This document shows positions 1 to 8,484 of a DNA stretch of 64,000 nucleotides, piece after piece. The position numbers were made by a program, and so were the translations under genes. Source of the DNA: Streptococcus sp. CF8_St5-11. Lineage in GTDB: Bacteria; Bacillota; Bacilli; Lactobacillales; Streptococcaceae. The notes below the pieces were generated by a model. The model was not told the DNA's origin. It searched no databases and was given only the letters and a program-made list of their open reading frames with translations. The stretch lies in contig NZ_JANCOJ010000001.1 of the NCBI RefSeq assembly GCF_024295625.1, positions 771,268-835,267 of the forward strand. The letters are read 5' to 3'. Each line of letters opens with the position of its first letter. The stretch's first letter is position 1.

Positions 1-1080
<1,080 letters not shown>

Positions 1081-1088
1081 TCATATAC

Positions 1089-1110
1089 CATAGATAGGAT
1101 GCTATCTATG
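1089..1110 (-). promoter_or_regulatory. Hairpin in the purA leader
   Basis: A perfect 9-bp inverted repeat (CATAGATAG / CTATCTATG) with a 4-nt loop ends 17 nt before the purA start codon. No T-run follows it on the purA strand, so it is not an intrinsic terminator. A second, weaker stem (GCAGG/CCTGC) lies further upstream in the leader. A translational or RNA-stability role is inference. Confidence 0.5.
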
Positions 1111-1163
1111 CCTTTCTTCAAACTAAGGGCAGGAGTCTCACCTGCAAGTTTGTCTTACACTCT

Positions 1164-1192
1164 ATTATAAGCAATTTTTGATGTTTTTTCAA
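1164..1192 (-). promoter_or_regulatory. purA promoter
   Basis: On the minus strand TTGAAA (1187-1192) and TATAAT (1164-1169) are separated by 17 nt, a near-consensus vegetative promoter upstream of purA. Confidence 0.75.
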
Positions 1193-1374
1193 GATCCACT
1201 CGGCTATCGTTTATTTTTCTCCTTCCTTTTTAAACCAACTTCTCTATGAAACTCGTCTTTTACTTGGAAATTGCTTCTTTCTCGAAATAACGTTCGGAAT
1301 TTTCTTTTCTTCTTGCCCTTCTTCTGAAACGACTGATTTTCGGAATTCTCCTTGTCCCCACTTTGCTTGATTTG

Positions 1375-1383
1375 TGCTAAAAT
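1375..1383 (+). promoter_or_regulatory. Extended -10 promoter of hslO
   Basis: TGCTAAAAT forms an extended -10 (TGn plus TAAAAT at 1378-1383). The predicted transcription start is about 1390, one base before the hslO ATG at 1391. No good -35 at 17 nt is visible, as is common for extended -10 promoters. Confidence 0.6.
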
Positions 1384-1390
1384 AGTAGGT

Positions 1391-2263
1391 ATGGACAAAA
1401 TTATTAAAACTATCTCAGAAAGCGGCGCTTTTCGTGCCTATGTACTAGACAGTACAGAAACCGTACGAACAGCCCAAGAAAAACATCATACACAAGCTAG
1501 CTCCACGGTCGCACTTGGCCGTACCCTCATTGCCAGTCAAATCTTGGCGGCAAACGAGAAAGGGGATACTAAAATTACGGTCAAAGTCCTTGGGACTAGC
1601 TCACTCGGAGCCATCATCACCGTGGCAGACACCAAGGGAAATGTTAAAGGCTACGTACAAAATCCTGGAGTGGATATCAAGAAGACGGCAACTGGTGAAG
1701 TCCTGGTGGGACCATTTGTCGGAAACGGAGAATTCCTGGTCATCACTGACTATGGTACGGGCAATCCTTATAACTCCATGACCCCTCTTGTCACCGGTGA
1801 AATCGGAGAAGACCTGGCCTTTTATCTGACGGAAAGCCAACAAACACCTTCTGCAGTTGGACTCAATGTTCTGTTGGATAACGAAGACAAGGTCAAGGTG
1901 GCGGGTGGCTTCTTGCTTCAAGTCTTGCCAAATGCCAAGGAAGAAGAAATCGCGCGCTTTGAAAAACGCATCCAAGAAATGCCTGCTATCTCCACACTTT
2001 TGGAATCTGAAGACCACATTGAAGCTCTTCTTGCTGCTATCTATGGGGATGAACCTTTCAAACGTCTCTCTGAAGAAGAACTTCGCTTCCAGTGCGACTG
2101 CAGCCGTGAGCGTTTCTTGAACGCTTTAGCAAGTCTGCCAGCTAGTGATCTAAAAGAGATGAAAGATGAAGATCACGGTGCAGAGATTACCTGCCAATTC
2201 TGCCAAACACACTACCACTTTGACGAAAATGACTTGGAGGAACTCATTCGTGACAAATCTTAA
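1391..2263 (+). CDS. hslO: Redox-regulated holdase chaperone Hsp33
   Basis: A 290-residue cytosolic chaperone that binds unfolding proteins when oxidative stress breaks its zinc site. The C-terminal zinc motif is complete: C235-x-C237 and C268-x-x-C271, followed by a short helical tail. An in-frame upstream codon at 1352 would put the start before the promoter (-10 at 1378-1383), so the ATG at 1391 (MDKIIKTIS) is chosen; this also fits the family length. No Shine-Dalgarno sequence precedes it and the transcript should begin at about the start codon, so translation may be leaderless. The gene overlaps dusB by 14 nt, implying co-transcription and translational coupling. Function is firm; leaderless initiation is inferred. 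Confidence 0.95.
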   Translation: MDKIIKTISESGAFRAYVLDSTETVRTAQEKHHTQASSTVALGRTLIASQILAANEKGDTKITVKVLGTSSLGAIITVADTKGNVKGYVQNPGVDIKKTATGEVLVGPFVGNGEFLVITDYGTGNPYNSMTPLVTGEIGEDLAFYLTESQQTPSAVGLNVLLDNEDKVKVAGGFLLQVLPNAKEEEIARFEKRIQEMPAISTLLESEDHIEALLAAIYGDEPFKRLSEEELRFQCDCSRERFLNALASLPASDLKEMKDEDHGAEITCQFCQTHYHFDENDLEELIRDKS

Positions 2264-3227
2264 TACGCCATTTATGATCGGGGATGTCGAAATCCCTAAC
2301 CGTACTGTCCTAGCTCCAATGGCCGGAGTGACCAACTCAGCTTTCCGGACCATTGCCAAAGAACTGGGGGCAGGGCTCGTTGTGATGGAAATGGTCTCTG
2401 ACAAGGGAATCCAGTACAACAATGAAAAGACGCTTCACATGCTCCATATCGATGAAGGAGAAAATCCTGTATCGATCCAACTCTTTGGAAGTGACGAAGA
2501 TAGCCTCGCACGCGCAGCTGAATTTATCCAAGAAAATACCAAGACCGATATCGTCGATATCAACATGGGTTGCCCGGTGAATAAAATTGTCAAAAACGAG
2601 GCTGGTGCCATGTGGCTCAAGGACCCAGACAAGATCTACTCCATCATCAATAAGGTTCAATCCGTCCTTGATATTCCCCTCACTGTTAAAATGCGGACGG
2701 GTTGGTCGGACCCTTCCCTAGCAGTTGAAAATGCCCTCGCTGCTGAAGCTGCGGGTGTCTCTGCCCTTGCCATGCACGGACGGACCCGAGAACAAATGTA
2801 TACAGGTCACGCTGACCTTGAAACCCTTCACAAGGTTGCCCAAGCTCTGACCAAAATTCCATTTATCGCAAACGGAGATATCCGTACGGTTCAAGATGCC
2901 AAACAACGGATCGAAGAAGTCGGTGCCGATGCGGTCATGATTGGTCGCGCTGCTATGGGGAATCCTTATCTCTTCAACCAAATCAACCACTACTTTGAAA
3001 CAGGAGAAATCCTGCCTGATTTGACTTTTGAAGACAAGATGAAGATTGCTTACGAACATTTGAAACGCTTGATCGATCTCAAAGGTGAGCACATTGCCGT
3101 TCGTGAATTCCGTGGTCTCGCCCCTCACTACCTCCGTGGTACCTCAGGTGCAGCCAAACTACGTGGCGCCATCTCGCAAGCTAGCACTCTGGCTGAGATT
3201 GAAGAACTCTTACAATTAAAAGCATAG
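2250..3227 (+). CDS. dusB: tRNA-dihydrouridine synthase, DusB type
   Basis: An FMN-dependent enzyme reducing uridine to dihydrouridine in tRNA D-loops. The 325-residue protein is a TIM barrel with the FMN-binding motif [12 protein letters not shown] at about residues 21-32 and the catalytic cysteine in NMGCP (Cys108), plus KMRTGW and the late IGRAAMGNP segment. The start chosen is GTG at 2250, because GGAGG (2236-2240) sits 9 nt upstream inside the end of hslO; a longer in-frame reading from 2166 would cover 84 nt of hslO and lacks such a site. The pair hslO-dusB looks like one transcript ending in the structured repeat at 3241-3422, which supplies a terminator hairpin. Confidence 0.95.
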   Translation: MTNLNTPFMIGDVEIPNRTVLAPMAGVTNSAFRTIAKELGAGLVVMEMVSDKGIQYNNEKTLHMLHIDEGENPVSIQLFGSDEDSLARAAEFIQENTKTDIVDINMGCPVNKIVKNEAGAMWLKDPDKIYSIINKVQSVLDIPLTVKMRTGWSDPSLAVENALAAEAAGVSALAMHGRTREQMYTGHADLETLHKVAQALTKIPFIANGDIRTVQDAKQRIEEVGADAVMIGRAAMGNPYLFNQINHYFETGEILPDLTFEDKMKIAYEHLKRLIDLKGEHIAVREFRGLAPHYLRGTSGAAKLRGAISQASTLAEIEELLQLKA

Positions 3228-3240
3228 AAACACAAAAAGC

Positions 3241-3422
3241 GAGAGTGGGACAGAAATCGGTAATTCGTTAGAATTCGATTTCGTCGTCCCACCTCCGCAC
3301 AGTTGAGTAGGGCTGTAAAAGCTGATAAAATCAGCGTAGTAGAGCCCACTCAACCACTGCGTCTTGCTCGACAATCCAAAAACAATTGAGAGGCTAGGAC
3401 TTTTGTCCCAGCCTCGTTTTTA
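3241..3422 (+). repeat. Structured 3' repeat family 1, copy A
   Basis: A 182-bp element starts 13 nt after the dusB stop with GAGAGTGGGACAG and ends in a terminator-like hairpin (GAGGCT-a-GGAC, TTTT loop, GTCC-c-AGCCTC, then GTTTTTAT; 3390-3422). Internal nested hairpins: GAAATCG/CGATTTC, and GTTGAGT..GGGCT / AGCCC.ACTCAAC around an inner CTGAT/ATCAG. Near-identical to copy B (7890-8070) in opposite orientation; diverged relatives at 27375 and 33698. No ORF inside. Its last bases overlap the convergent DUF1275 gene. Confidence 0.85.
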
Positions 3423-4106
3423 TAGATTATCTGTTTGCAGGCCGAGTTGTTTAACTCTGGCGGTGTAGTAGGTCATGATCAAAAAGAGGTTGGCTGTGAT
3501 CAGCCAGATGGCCCATTGGTGAATGAAATGCATGAGGATGGCTACGCTAATAGCTCCCGCAATAAAGCTTCCAACGACAATCCCGTAATTCATGGCCTGA
3601 CGCCGATACTCGTCCAAATCTCCCTTTCCTCGAGTGATTCGGTACAAGGCCGTCAGCATCTTGCGGTAATTGCCGGAAGTCATAAAGATCACGTAAGGGT
3701 GGTTTTCAATGAGGCTCCCTGTAAAGGTCAACATCATCATCCCTGTTCCAAAAGCAATAAAGGGAACTTCTACAGGTGGTATGACAGACACCAAGGGAAT
3801 CAGGAGTGTCACCACAAACAAAGGAATCAACATCTTGGTTCGCCAAAAGGCTGTCTTGCGATATTCTTTGATATGGAGGGCAACCAGAAAGCCGATCGAG
3901 AAAAATAAAATCGATGAAAAACGCATGATGGTATTTTCGACACGGGGATCGTGCCAATCAGCGATGAGAAGCAGGAGGTTCCCCGTTTGGGTCGCGACCA
4001 AACTCCGGTAGTGCATGTGGCAAAAGACATCGAGGCCCCCTCCGATAAAACCAAGCAGAGCCCCCATCAGTCGTGTATTTTGTGGTAAAATTATTTTTTC
4101 TTCCAT
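3420..4106 (-). CDS. DUF1275 (YoaK-like) membrane protein
   Basis: A 228-residue polytopic membrane protein of the DUF1275/YoaK family, whose function is not established. About six hydrophobic segments are visible, beginning with ALLGFIGGGLDVF at about residues 16-28; the N-terminal GALLGFxGG, the MHYR and the ATQTGN motif are family hallmarks. The start at 4106 (MEEKIILP) is preferred over an upstream in-frame ATG at 4154, because an extended -10 promoter (TGGTATAAT) lies between them and the upstream codon would not be transcribed. The gene is monocistronic and converges with dusB; repeat copy A lies at its 3' end. Family assignment is good; substrate or role unknown. Confidence 0.85.
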   Translation of the reverse strand: MEEKIILPQNTRLMGALLGFIGGGLDVFCHMHYRSLVATQTGNLLLLIADWHDPRVENTIMRFSSILFFSIGFLVALHIKEYRKTAFWRTKMLIPLFVVTLLIPLVSVIPPVEVPFIAFGTGMMMLTFTGSLIENHPYVIFMTSGNYRKMLTALYRITRGKGDLDEYRRQAMNYGIVVGSFIAGAISVAILMHFIHQWAIWLITANLFLIMTYYTARVKQLGLQTDNL

Positions 4107-4137
4107 AGTCTTGTCTCTTTTGATCTCAATTATGTTT

Positions 4138-4146
4138 ATTATACCA
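4138..4146 (-). promoter_or_regulatory. Extended -10 promoter of the DUF1275 gene
   Basis: TGGTATAAT on the minus strand (TATAAT at 4138-4143) lies 31 nt before the start codon. It decides the choice of the 4106 start. Confidence 0.6.
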
Positions 4147-4179
4147 CTTTGCATACAAGTGGAGCAGGAAAAATCAGAA

Positions 4180-4211
4180 AAAGCCCTTCCGTTACTATAA
4201 GTAAGGGAGGA
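4180..4211 (-). terminator. Terminator after nrtR
   Basis: On the minus strand, downstream of the Nudix regulator gene, an imperfect stem CCTCCCTTACT / AGTAACGGAAGG with a TAT loop is followed by GCTTTTTCTG and further T-rich sequence, consistent with an intrinsic terminator of the NAD salvage operon. Confidence 0.55.
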
Positions 4212-4235
4212 CTGGTAGAATGAACCCCGCTCGAT

Positions 4236-5012
4236 CTACTGTTTTAGGCGATAGGTCTTGCGTGGTTTTTTCTTAGGTACCCGCTTGACACCCACTTCTT
4301 CCACGAATTCTCCGAATTTTACGAGGAAGTTATTGCTAACGATGGGACGTCCAGGATTGATCAGATTGACCAATTCGGTTGCTTCATAAACGGTGAAAGG
4401 CTCCTCTAACAGATAGAGGAAGGTTGGATTCCAGTCGAGACGTCCCTGAATCCGCTTGATCGATTCTTGAATGATTTGATAGTGGTCAAAGGCAAAATCA
4501 GAAGCAGCTAAGGGTTCTCCATCGAGCAAACACTGGGACTTTTTGAAATCGACATCGAGAAAAACGACTTCCTTGGCATCATCACCTGCATGGGCTAAGT
4601 CTACTGCTTCTGCTGGCAGATAGACCAGATGGGCGATGGTAATGACCCAGCCTCTGGGGTCCCGCCCAGGGGTGGAAACTGTCAGGAGCTGCTCCACCTT
4701 ATTCACTGGAAGATCGAGTCCGACTTCTTCTTTGACTTCTCGGATACAGGCATGGGTCGCATCTTCATCCTTGTTTACAAAGCCCCCCACCAAGGCGAGG
4801 CGGTGTTGATAAGGGTGGGCCTTGCGGCGAATGGCTAAGAGCTTGAGCTGGCCTTCAACAAAACAGTAAGCCACCATGTCCGCTGTGACACTTGGAGTTT
4901 CATAAGTTGGCAGGTCTTGCTCCTTGTACCACTTGAGAAAGTCTGCTTCACTAGCGACCGTCTCAAAATACTCTTTCTCCGTCATTCCTGCTGGAATCAA
5001 GAGATTGGTCAT
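4236..5012 (-). CDS. nrtR: Nudix-type regulator/hydrolase, NrtR-like
   Basis: A 258-residue protein with an N-terminal Nudix domain and a C-terminal winged-helix-like region (about residues 165-258, basic at the end: KKKPRK), the architecture of NrtR transcriptional repressors of NAD metabolism. The Nudix box is intact (GFVNKDE at 77-83, then REVKEEVG at 91-98), so ADP-ribose hydrolysis is possible as well as sensing. It is the last gene of nadR-pnuC-nrtR, starting directly after the pnuC stop with a perfect AAGGAGGTG site (5020-5028). The inverted repeat over the operon promoter (6922-6950) is a plausible autoregulatory target. Alternative: a plain ADP-ribose pyrophosphatase; the C-terminal domain and neighbourhood favour NrtR. 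Confidence 0.8.
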   Translation of the reverse strand: MTNLLIPAGMTEKEYFETVASEADFLKWYKEQDLPTYETPSVTADMVAYCFVEGQLKLLAIRRKAHPYQHRLALVGGFVNKDEDATHACIREVKEEVGLDLPVNKVEQLLTVSTPGRDPRGWVITIAHLVYLPAEAVDLAHAGDDAKEVVFLDVDFKKSQCLLDGEPLAASDFAFDHYQIIQESIKRIQGRLDWNPTFLYLLEEPFTVYEATELVNLINPGRPIVSNNFLVKFGEFVEEVGVKRVPKKKPRKTYRLKQ

Positions 5013-5795
5013 TTAGGCCACCTCCTTCTTGAGGGCTTTGGTCCATTGGTACCAGCCCACTAAACTATTGAGCGTGTAAACCCAGTACATCCCTTGAATG
5101 TGAAGACTCTGATCCCACCAGAGATAGATACTAAAGACGTTGGTCGCAATCCAGAAGATCCATTGTTCCCGATAAAGACGGGTCATGAGAAGCTGGCCGA
5201 CCCCATTGGTCGCATCGGTGATACTATCACGGAAAGGACGAGCACTATGGATGCTCTGATAAGCAAAGCCCATACCAATCCAGATCACGGCACTCAAGGC
5301 CAAGTAGCGCATCCACTCGATCAAGGTCAATTTCTTGGCTTCAAAATGAGATTCTTCGACCTTTCCTTGATCGTTGATCCGATTGGAAAGCCAGACATAG
5401 AGACCGATCGGTTGCATGATGAAGAAATAAAGTGTTGTCAGAACTTCCCCGTAGAAGTTTTTATTGAGGGCTAAAACAAGGTAGATAGCGGAATTCACTG
5501 CTCCAAAGAGGTAGTTACTAGCACGCCCTTCGGCAACCAGGATAACACAGACAATGCCTGTCCAAGAGGCAAACAGTCCCAGCCAATCATGCTGTCCTGT
5601 ACGATTGGTCCATTCTAAGAAGAAGGGAACGCTGGAAAGAAGCAGGAGATAGATCCATTGAAAGGCTGTACGTCCCACAAAAAGGTCCTTCCACAGGAGT
5701 TTCATAATATTGACAAAGCCTTGCTTTCTCGCTTCTTGGTGAACATTTCTAAAGTCTTGGCTAAAAGTTGCGAATTTTTGAGATAGGTTTTTCAT
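5013..5795 (-). CDS. pnuC: Nicotinamide riboside transporter PnuC
   Basis: A 260-residue integral membrane protein of the PnuC family, which takes up nicotinamide riboside by facilitated diffusion; trapping needs the kinase of NadR, encoded directly upstream. Several hydrophobic segments are visible (WIYLLLLSSVPFFL, LGLFASWTGIVCVILVA and others), with the family WL..R and QW.W features in the C-terminal half. The start at 5795 (MKNLSQKF) has AAGGAGC 6 nt upstream and lies 10 nt after the nadR stop; an in-frame codon at 5828 would overlap nadR and lacks a ribosome site. Second gene of the NAD salvage operon. Confidence 0.92.
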   Translation of the reverse strand: MKNLSQKFATFSQDFRNVHQEARKQGFVNIMKLLWKDLFVGRTAFQWIYLLLLSSVPFFLEWTNRTGQHDWLGLFASWTGIVCVILVAEGRASNYLFGAVNSAIYLVLALNKNFYGEVLTTLYFFIMQPIGLYVWLSNRINDQGKVEESHFEAKKLTLIEWMRYLALSAVIWIGMGFAYQSIHSARPFRDSITDATNGVGQLLMTRLYREQWIFWIATNVFSIYLWWDQSLHIQGMYWVYTLNSLVGWYQWTKALKKEVA

Positions 5796-5805
5796 AAGCT
5801 GCTCC

Positions 5806-6867
5806 TTAGTCGGCTTGGTAAATGGCATCGATCACCTTCTTGGCTTCTTCGTAGTTGCCGAGGTAGTCTGATGCAAGGAAAGTGGTCGGAATGTTTCCTA
5901 GGTATTGCTGGCGCAATTGGTCTAGGTAATTTGAAAAGCTGGTGCGGATCTCTTCGTCAGCCATGGTCATGTCTCGGAAACCATCATTGACATAAGAGCC
6001 GATCGGCTGTACAAAGAGGATCAAATCCCATTTTTCTTTGGACAAAATACTGACAAAGAGGTTGTCAAAGGTATCGGTCATGCTGGTATCCTGGCCTTCG
6101 ACTTCCATGTAGTAGTCGTAATAACCCTTGGTTACCAGGGAATTGGTATCGGCGATGACAAGGCCTCGATTGGCACTACTATCGATGAGCTTAGAGGTTT
6201 GATCATACTGTCCTAAGAGTAGGTAATAGTAATCTTTTGGCGTGAGCTCATCATCTCGAACATTGTTCTTGATCTGGTATTCACGGGCATACTCAAGACT
6301 AACAGGTGCATCGTAAAAGCGAGCCAAGTCCTTTGCAAGGGTCGTTTTCCCGTTGCTGGCGCTCCCCATGATCAAGACTTTTTTCGTGAACTGGCGACGG
6401 AAGGGCTGGGCGATGTATTTCCAGTATTTGCTTGGATTTTCCCGGATCATGGTAGCAGAGATCCCGAAGCGACGCTCTTCTAAGTGAACTTCAAACCCTC
6501 TAGCTTCCAACTCTTCCTTATAGGCTTTCTCCCCTACATAAAAGATCAACTCTTCTGTCTCTGTTTGATACTGGATGGTGTCTAGGGCTGTTTGTAACCA
6601 AGGTTCCCAACCCAAGGGATAACGAGGAAGTTCTGTCTCATCTAACTTATAGACTTGGGTCAACTCATCATTTGAGAAGGCTTCGCGAATATAACGGAAG
6701 CGTTTTTGTAAGGTCAATCCCACTTCTTCACCACGGTCCCCTTCATAACCAGATACAATGACACGAACGCGATCACACTGACGCTTGGCCCGCTGGATCA
6801 GGTCAATATGCCCTTGATGAAGAGGCGCAAAGGTTCCAAAAACCAGGGCAATTCTTTCTTTTTTCAT
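5806..6867 (-). CDS. nadR: NMN adenylyltransferase / ribosylnicotinamide kinase
   Basis: A bifunctional cytosolic enzyme of NAD salvage. Residues 1-150 are a cytidylyltransferase-like NMN adenylyltransferase domain with GTFAPLHQGH at 11-20 and ISAT at about 136-139. Residues 160-353 form a P-loop nicotinamide riboside kinase domain with GSASNGKT at 168-175. The N-terminal DNA-binding domain of enterobacterial NadR is absent, so regulation must come from elsewhere, presumably the Nudix regulator two genes downstream. The start at 6867 has AAGGAG about 6 nt upstream. First gene of the operon, driven by a consensus promoter at 6917-6944. Confidence 0.93.
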   Translation of the reverse strand: MKKERIALVFGTFAPLHQGHIDLIQRAKRQCDRVRVIVSGYEGDRGEEVGLTLQKRFRYIREAFSNDELTQVYKLDETELPRYPLGWEPWLQTALDTIQYQTETEELIFYVGEKAYKEELEARGFEVHLEERRFGISATMIRENPSKYWKYIAQPFRRQFTKKVLIMGSASNGKTTLAKDLARFYDAPVSLEYAREYQIKNNVRDDELTPKDYYYLLLGQYDQTSKLIDSSANRGLVIADTNSLVTKGYYDYYMEVEGQDTSMTDTFDNLFVSILSKEKWDLILFVQPIGSYVNDGFRDMTMADEEIRTSFSNYLDQLRQQYLGNIPTTFLASDYLGNYEEAKKVIDAIYQAD

Positions 6868-6916
6868 ATGAACTCCTTTTTATAATTTTTTATAAATAGA
6901 TTTTCTTTATGTTTTT

Positions 6917-6950
6917 ATTATAAACTATATTTTCCATCTGTCAATAGTTT
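6917..6950 (-). promoter_or_regulatory. nadR operon promoter with overlapping inverted repeat
   Basis: On the minus strand TTGACA (6939-6944) and TATAAT (6917-6922) are 16 nt apart, a consensus promoter. An inverted repeat with arms AAACTAT (6922-6928) and ATAGTTT (6944-6950), 15 nt apart, brackets the spacer and touches both hexamers. Its position suits a repressor operator; NrtR from the same operon is the obvious candidate (inference). Confidence 0.65.
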
Positions 6951-6982
6951 TTTATAAAAAAATATATTTTTCTTCAAATCAA

Positions 6983-7023
6983 CAAAAAAAGATCTGAAAA
7001 GAGAAGTTTCTCCTTTCAGATCT
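6983..7023 (-). terminator. Terminator after the lipoprotein gene
   Basis: An inverted repeat (AGATCTGAAA / TTTCAGATCT with continuing GAGAA/TTCTC) is followed on the minus strand by TTTTTTT, just after the stop of the gene at 7032. Confidence 0.8.
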
Positions 7024-7031
7024 TTCGAATT

Positions 7032-7757
7032 TTATTCACGAGTAAGGGAGTGGCTGACACCATCTTTCAGAACCGTCACACTAGATACAGAGCCATCTTT
7101 TCCAACTACGATATCTAGAGTCGCTGCAGACCCATCGCCTGCTGAGAGATTAGCATGGTAATGACCATCATCCAAGGTATAGTTATAAGCACTGATACCA
7201 TAGGCTACGGGTTGGCCCCCAGGAAGTTGGATGGTCACTTGACCACCTTGGCCAATAGTGACTCCAGTGTCGCGTTTGTCAGACCAATTCCCAGCTGCTG
7301 CAGAGAAATCCCCTGCTGCTACAGAATAGACTCCCTTGTATTGGGCATTCTCTGTAGCAGAAGCTTGCTTCTTAGCATGGGCATGGCCGTCTTCTAGACT
7401 TGGCAATTTTGCTTTCGCTGGTGTTGCTGGAGTGGCTACTTCTTTTGTTTCTTTTGTTACGGGTGCTGCTGGTGTCGCTTCTTTAGCTGGAGCAGGTGTT
7501 TGACTAGCTGCAGCTTGGTTATTTTTGCTACCAACAGTATGACTTTCTTCTGATTTGCTATCAGAGGATGAAGAGGCAATCGGATCTTTACTAGTGATCA
7601 CTTTTTTCTTAGAAGAAGAACTTGTTTGTTTAACCTGACTGGTCTTTGAACTGCTTGCTTCTGAAGTTTTTTCTTCTTTATTCCCGCCACAGGCTCCTAG
7701 GAAAAGACTAGCTGTAAGAGCTAGAGCTGCTAGGGAAATGATTTTTTTGTTTTTCAT
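7032..7757 (-). CDS. Secreted lipoprotein, Ser/Thr-rich, unknown function
   Basis: A 240-residue predicted lipoprotein. The signal peptide ends in a lipobox (LFLGAC, Cys23), followed by a low-complexity Ser/Lys/Thr/Ala/Pro linker to about residue 120, then a compact C-terminal domain with repeated Gly/Asp turns (AAGNWSDKRDTG, IGQGGQVTIQLPGG). Two His-containing stretches, DGHAHAKK and DDGHYHAN, flank the domain and could bind metal, but this is speculation. The domain recalls the DUF6287-type segments of streptococcal lipoproteins; I am not certain. The start at 7757 (MKNKKIIS) is chosen because it gives a proper signal peptide and has AGAGG upstream; a further in-frame ATG at 7829 does not. 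Monocistronic with its own terminator. Confidence 0.75.
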   Translation of the reverse strand: MKNKKIISLAALALTASLFLGACGGNKEEKTSEASSSKTSQVKQTSSSSKKKVITSKDPIASSSSDSKSEESHTVGSKNNQAAASQTPAPAKEATPAAPVTKETKEVATPATPAKAKLPSLEDGHAHAKKQASATENAQYKGVYSVAAGDFSAAAGNWSDKRDTGVTIGQGGQVTIQLPGGQPVAYGISAYNYTLDDGHYHANLSAGDGSAATLDIVVGKDGSVSSVTVLKDGVSHSLTRE

Positions 7758-7889
7758 AACAGAACCTCTATTTGTAACATTTGTAATATTTTGTAACACT
7801 ATTGTAACACTGTTATATGAGGCTGTCAATAGTTTCTCAAATATTTTTCTAATTTGAAAGAAGTTTTAAATAAGCTCCTAAACTTTAGC

Positions 7890-8070
7890 AAAAAAGAGGC
7901 TGGAACAAAAGTCCTAGCCTCTCAATTATTTTTGGATTGTCGAGCAAGACGCAGTGGTTGAGTGGGCTCTACTACGCTGACTTCATCAGCTTTTACAGCC
8001 CTACTCAACTGTGCGGAGGTGGGACGACGAAATCGAATTCTAACGAATTACCGATTTCTGTCCCACTCTC
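7890..8070 (-). repeat. Structured 3' repeat family 1, copy B
   Basis: Reverse-oriented and almost identical to copy A (3241-3422). Read on the minus strand, it begins with GAGAGTGGGACAG 7 nt after the stop of the DUF4430 lipoprotein gene and ends in the hairpin GAGGCTaGGAC / GTtCCaGCCTC followed by TTTTTT (7890-7921). It therefore acts as that operon's 3' end and terminator. The few differences from copy A include one base in the inner stem loop and one in the terminator stem. Confidence 0.85.
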
Positions 8071-8076
8071 TTCTCA

Positions 8077-8484
8077 TTATTTATACACTTCTTGATAGAA
8101 TTCGATCTTATCCCCTTTTTTAACGGTGGTTTCAGCAGCTCCTTTTGGAGCCATCTCGCCATTGATCTTGTACATCCAGTAAAGGCCTTTGGCTTTGTCT
8201 TGGCTGTAACCGTCAATTGAGGTGATCATGCCATTTTTTTCTTCAATCTTGTAGTTGGCTTTGAGCACTTTCATAAGGTTGCTCTCTTCTGCTACTTTCA
8301 AGGTTTTTGATTGCGCTTTTTGACCTTCTGGCGTCACGCTAATCGTAATCAAAATTTCGTTTTTCTTGGCAACTTCTGTGCTAGAAGCTGTTGTTTGATG
8401 GTTTGTGCTATGAGACGGAGCGCAACTCGCTAAAAGAAGAGCTGCAAGTAAGGTCATCAAGCTAGAAATGGTTTTTTTCAACAT
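8077..8484 (-). CDS. DUF4430 (transcobalamin-like) lipoprotein
   Basis: A 135-residue lipoprotein: signal peptide with lipobox LLASC (Cys21), a short Ser/Thr linker, then a DUF4430-type domain (about residues 45-135) ending GDKIEFYQEVYK and containing YWMYKINGE. DUF4430 is related to the C-terminal domain of transcobalamin/intrinsic factor, and such lipoproteins often sit beside ECF transporter genes as possible surface capture proteins. Here it overlaps the S-component gene upstream by 23 nt, supporting a shared role. The start at 8484 has AGGAG upstream. Substrate unknown; a corrinoid or other vitamin is an inference from the family. Confidence 0.8.
   Translation of the reverse strand: MLKKTISSLMTLLAALLLASCAPSHSTNHQTTASSTEVAKKNEILITISVTPEGQKAQSKTLKVAEESNLMKVLKANYKIEEKNGMITSIDGYSQDKAKGLYWMYKINGEMAPKGAAETTVKKGDKIEFYQEVYK

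Noticed and set aside
1204..1398. Minus-strand 64-codon open frame between purA and hslO
   Set aside because: It covers the hslO promoter and the -35 region of purA, is mostly Lys/Arg/Phe, and has no ribosome site.
3241..3422. Insertion sequence or BOX element
   Set aside because: No transposase and no match to the BOX A/B/C module order I know; treated as a separate structured repeat family.
4107..4154. Longer start for the DUF1275 gene
   Set aside because: An extended -10 (4138-4146) lies inside the extension, so it would not be transcribed.
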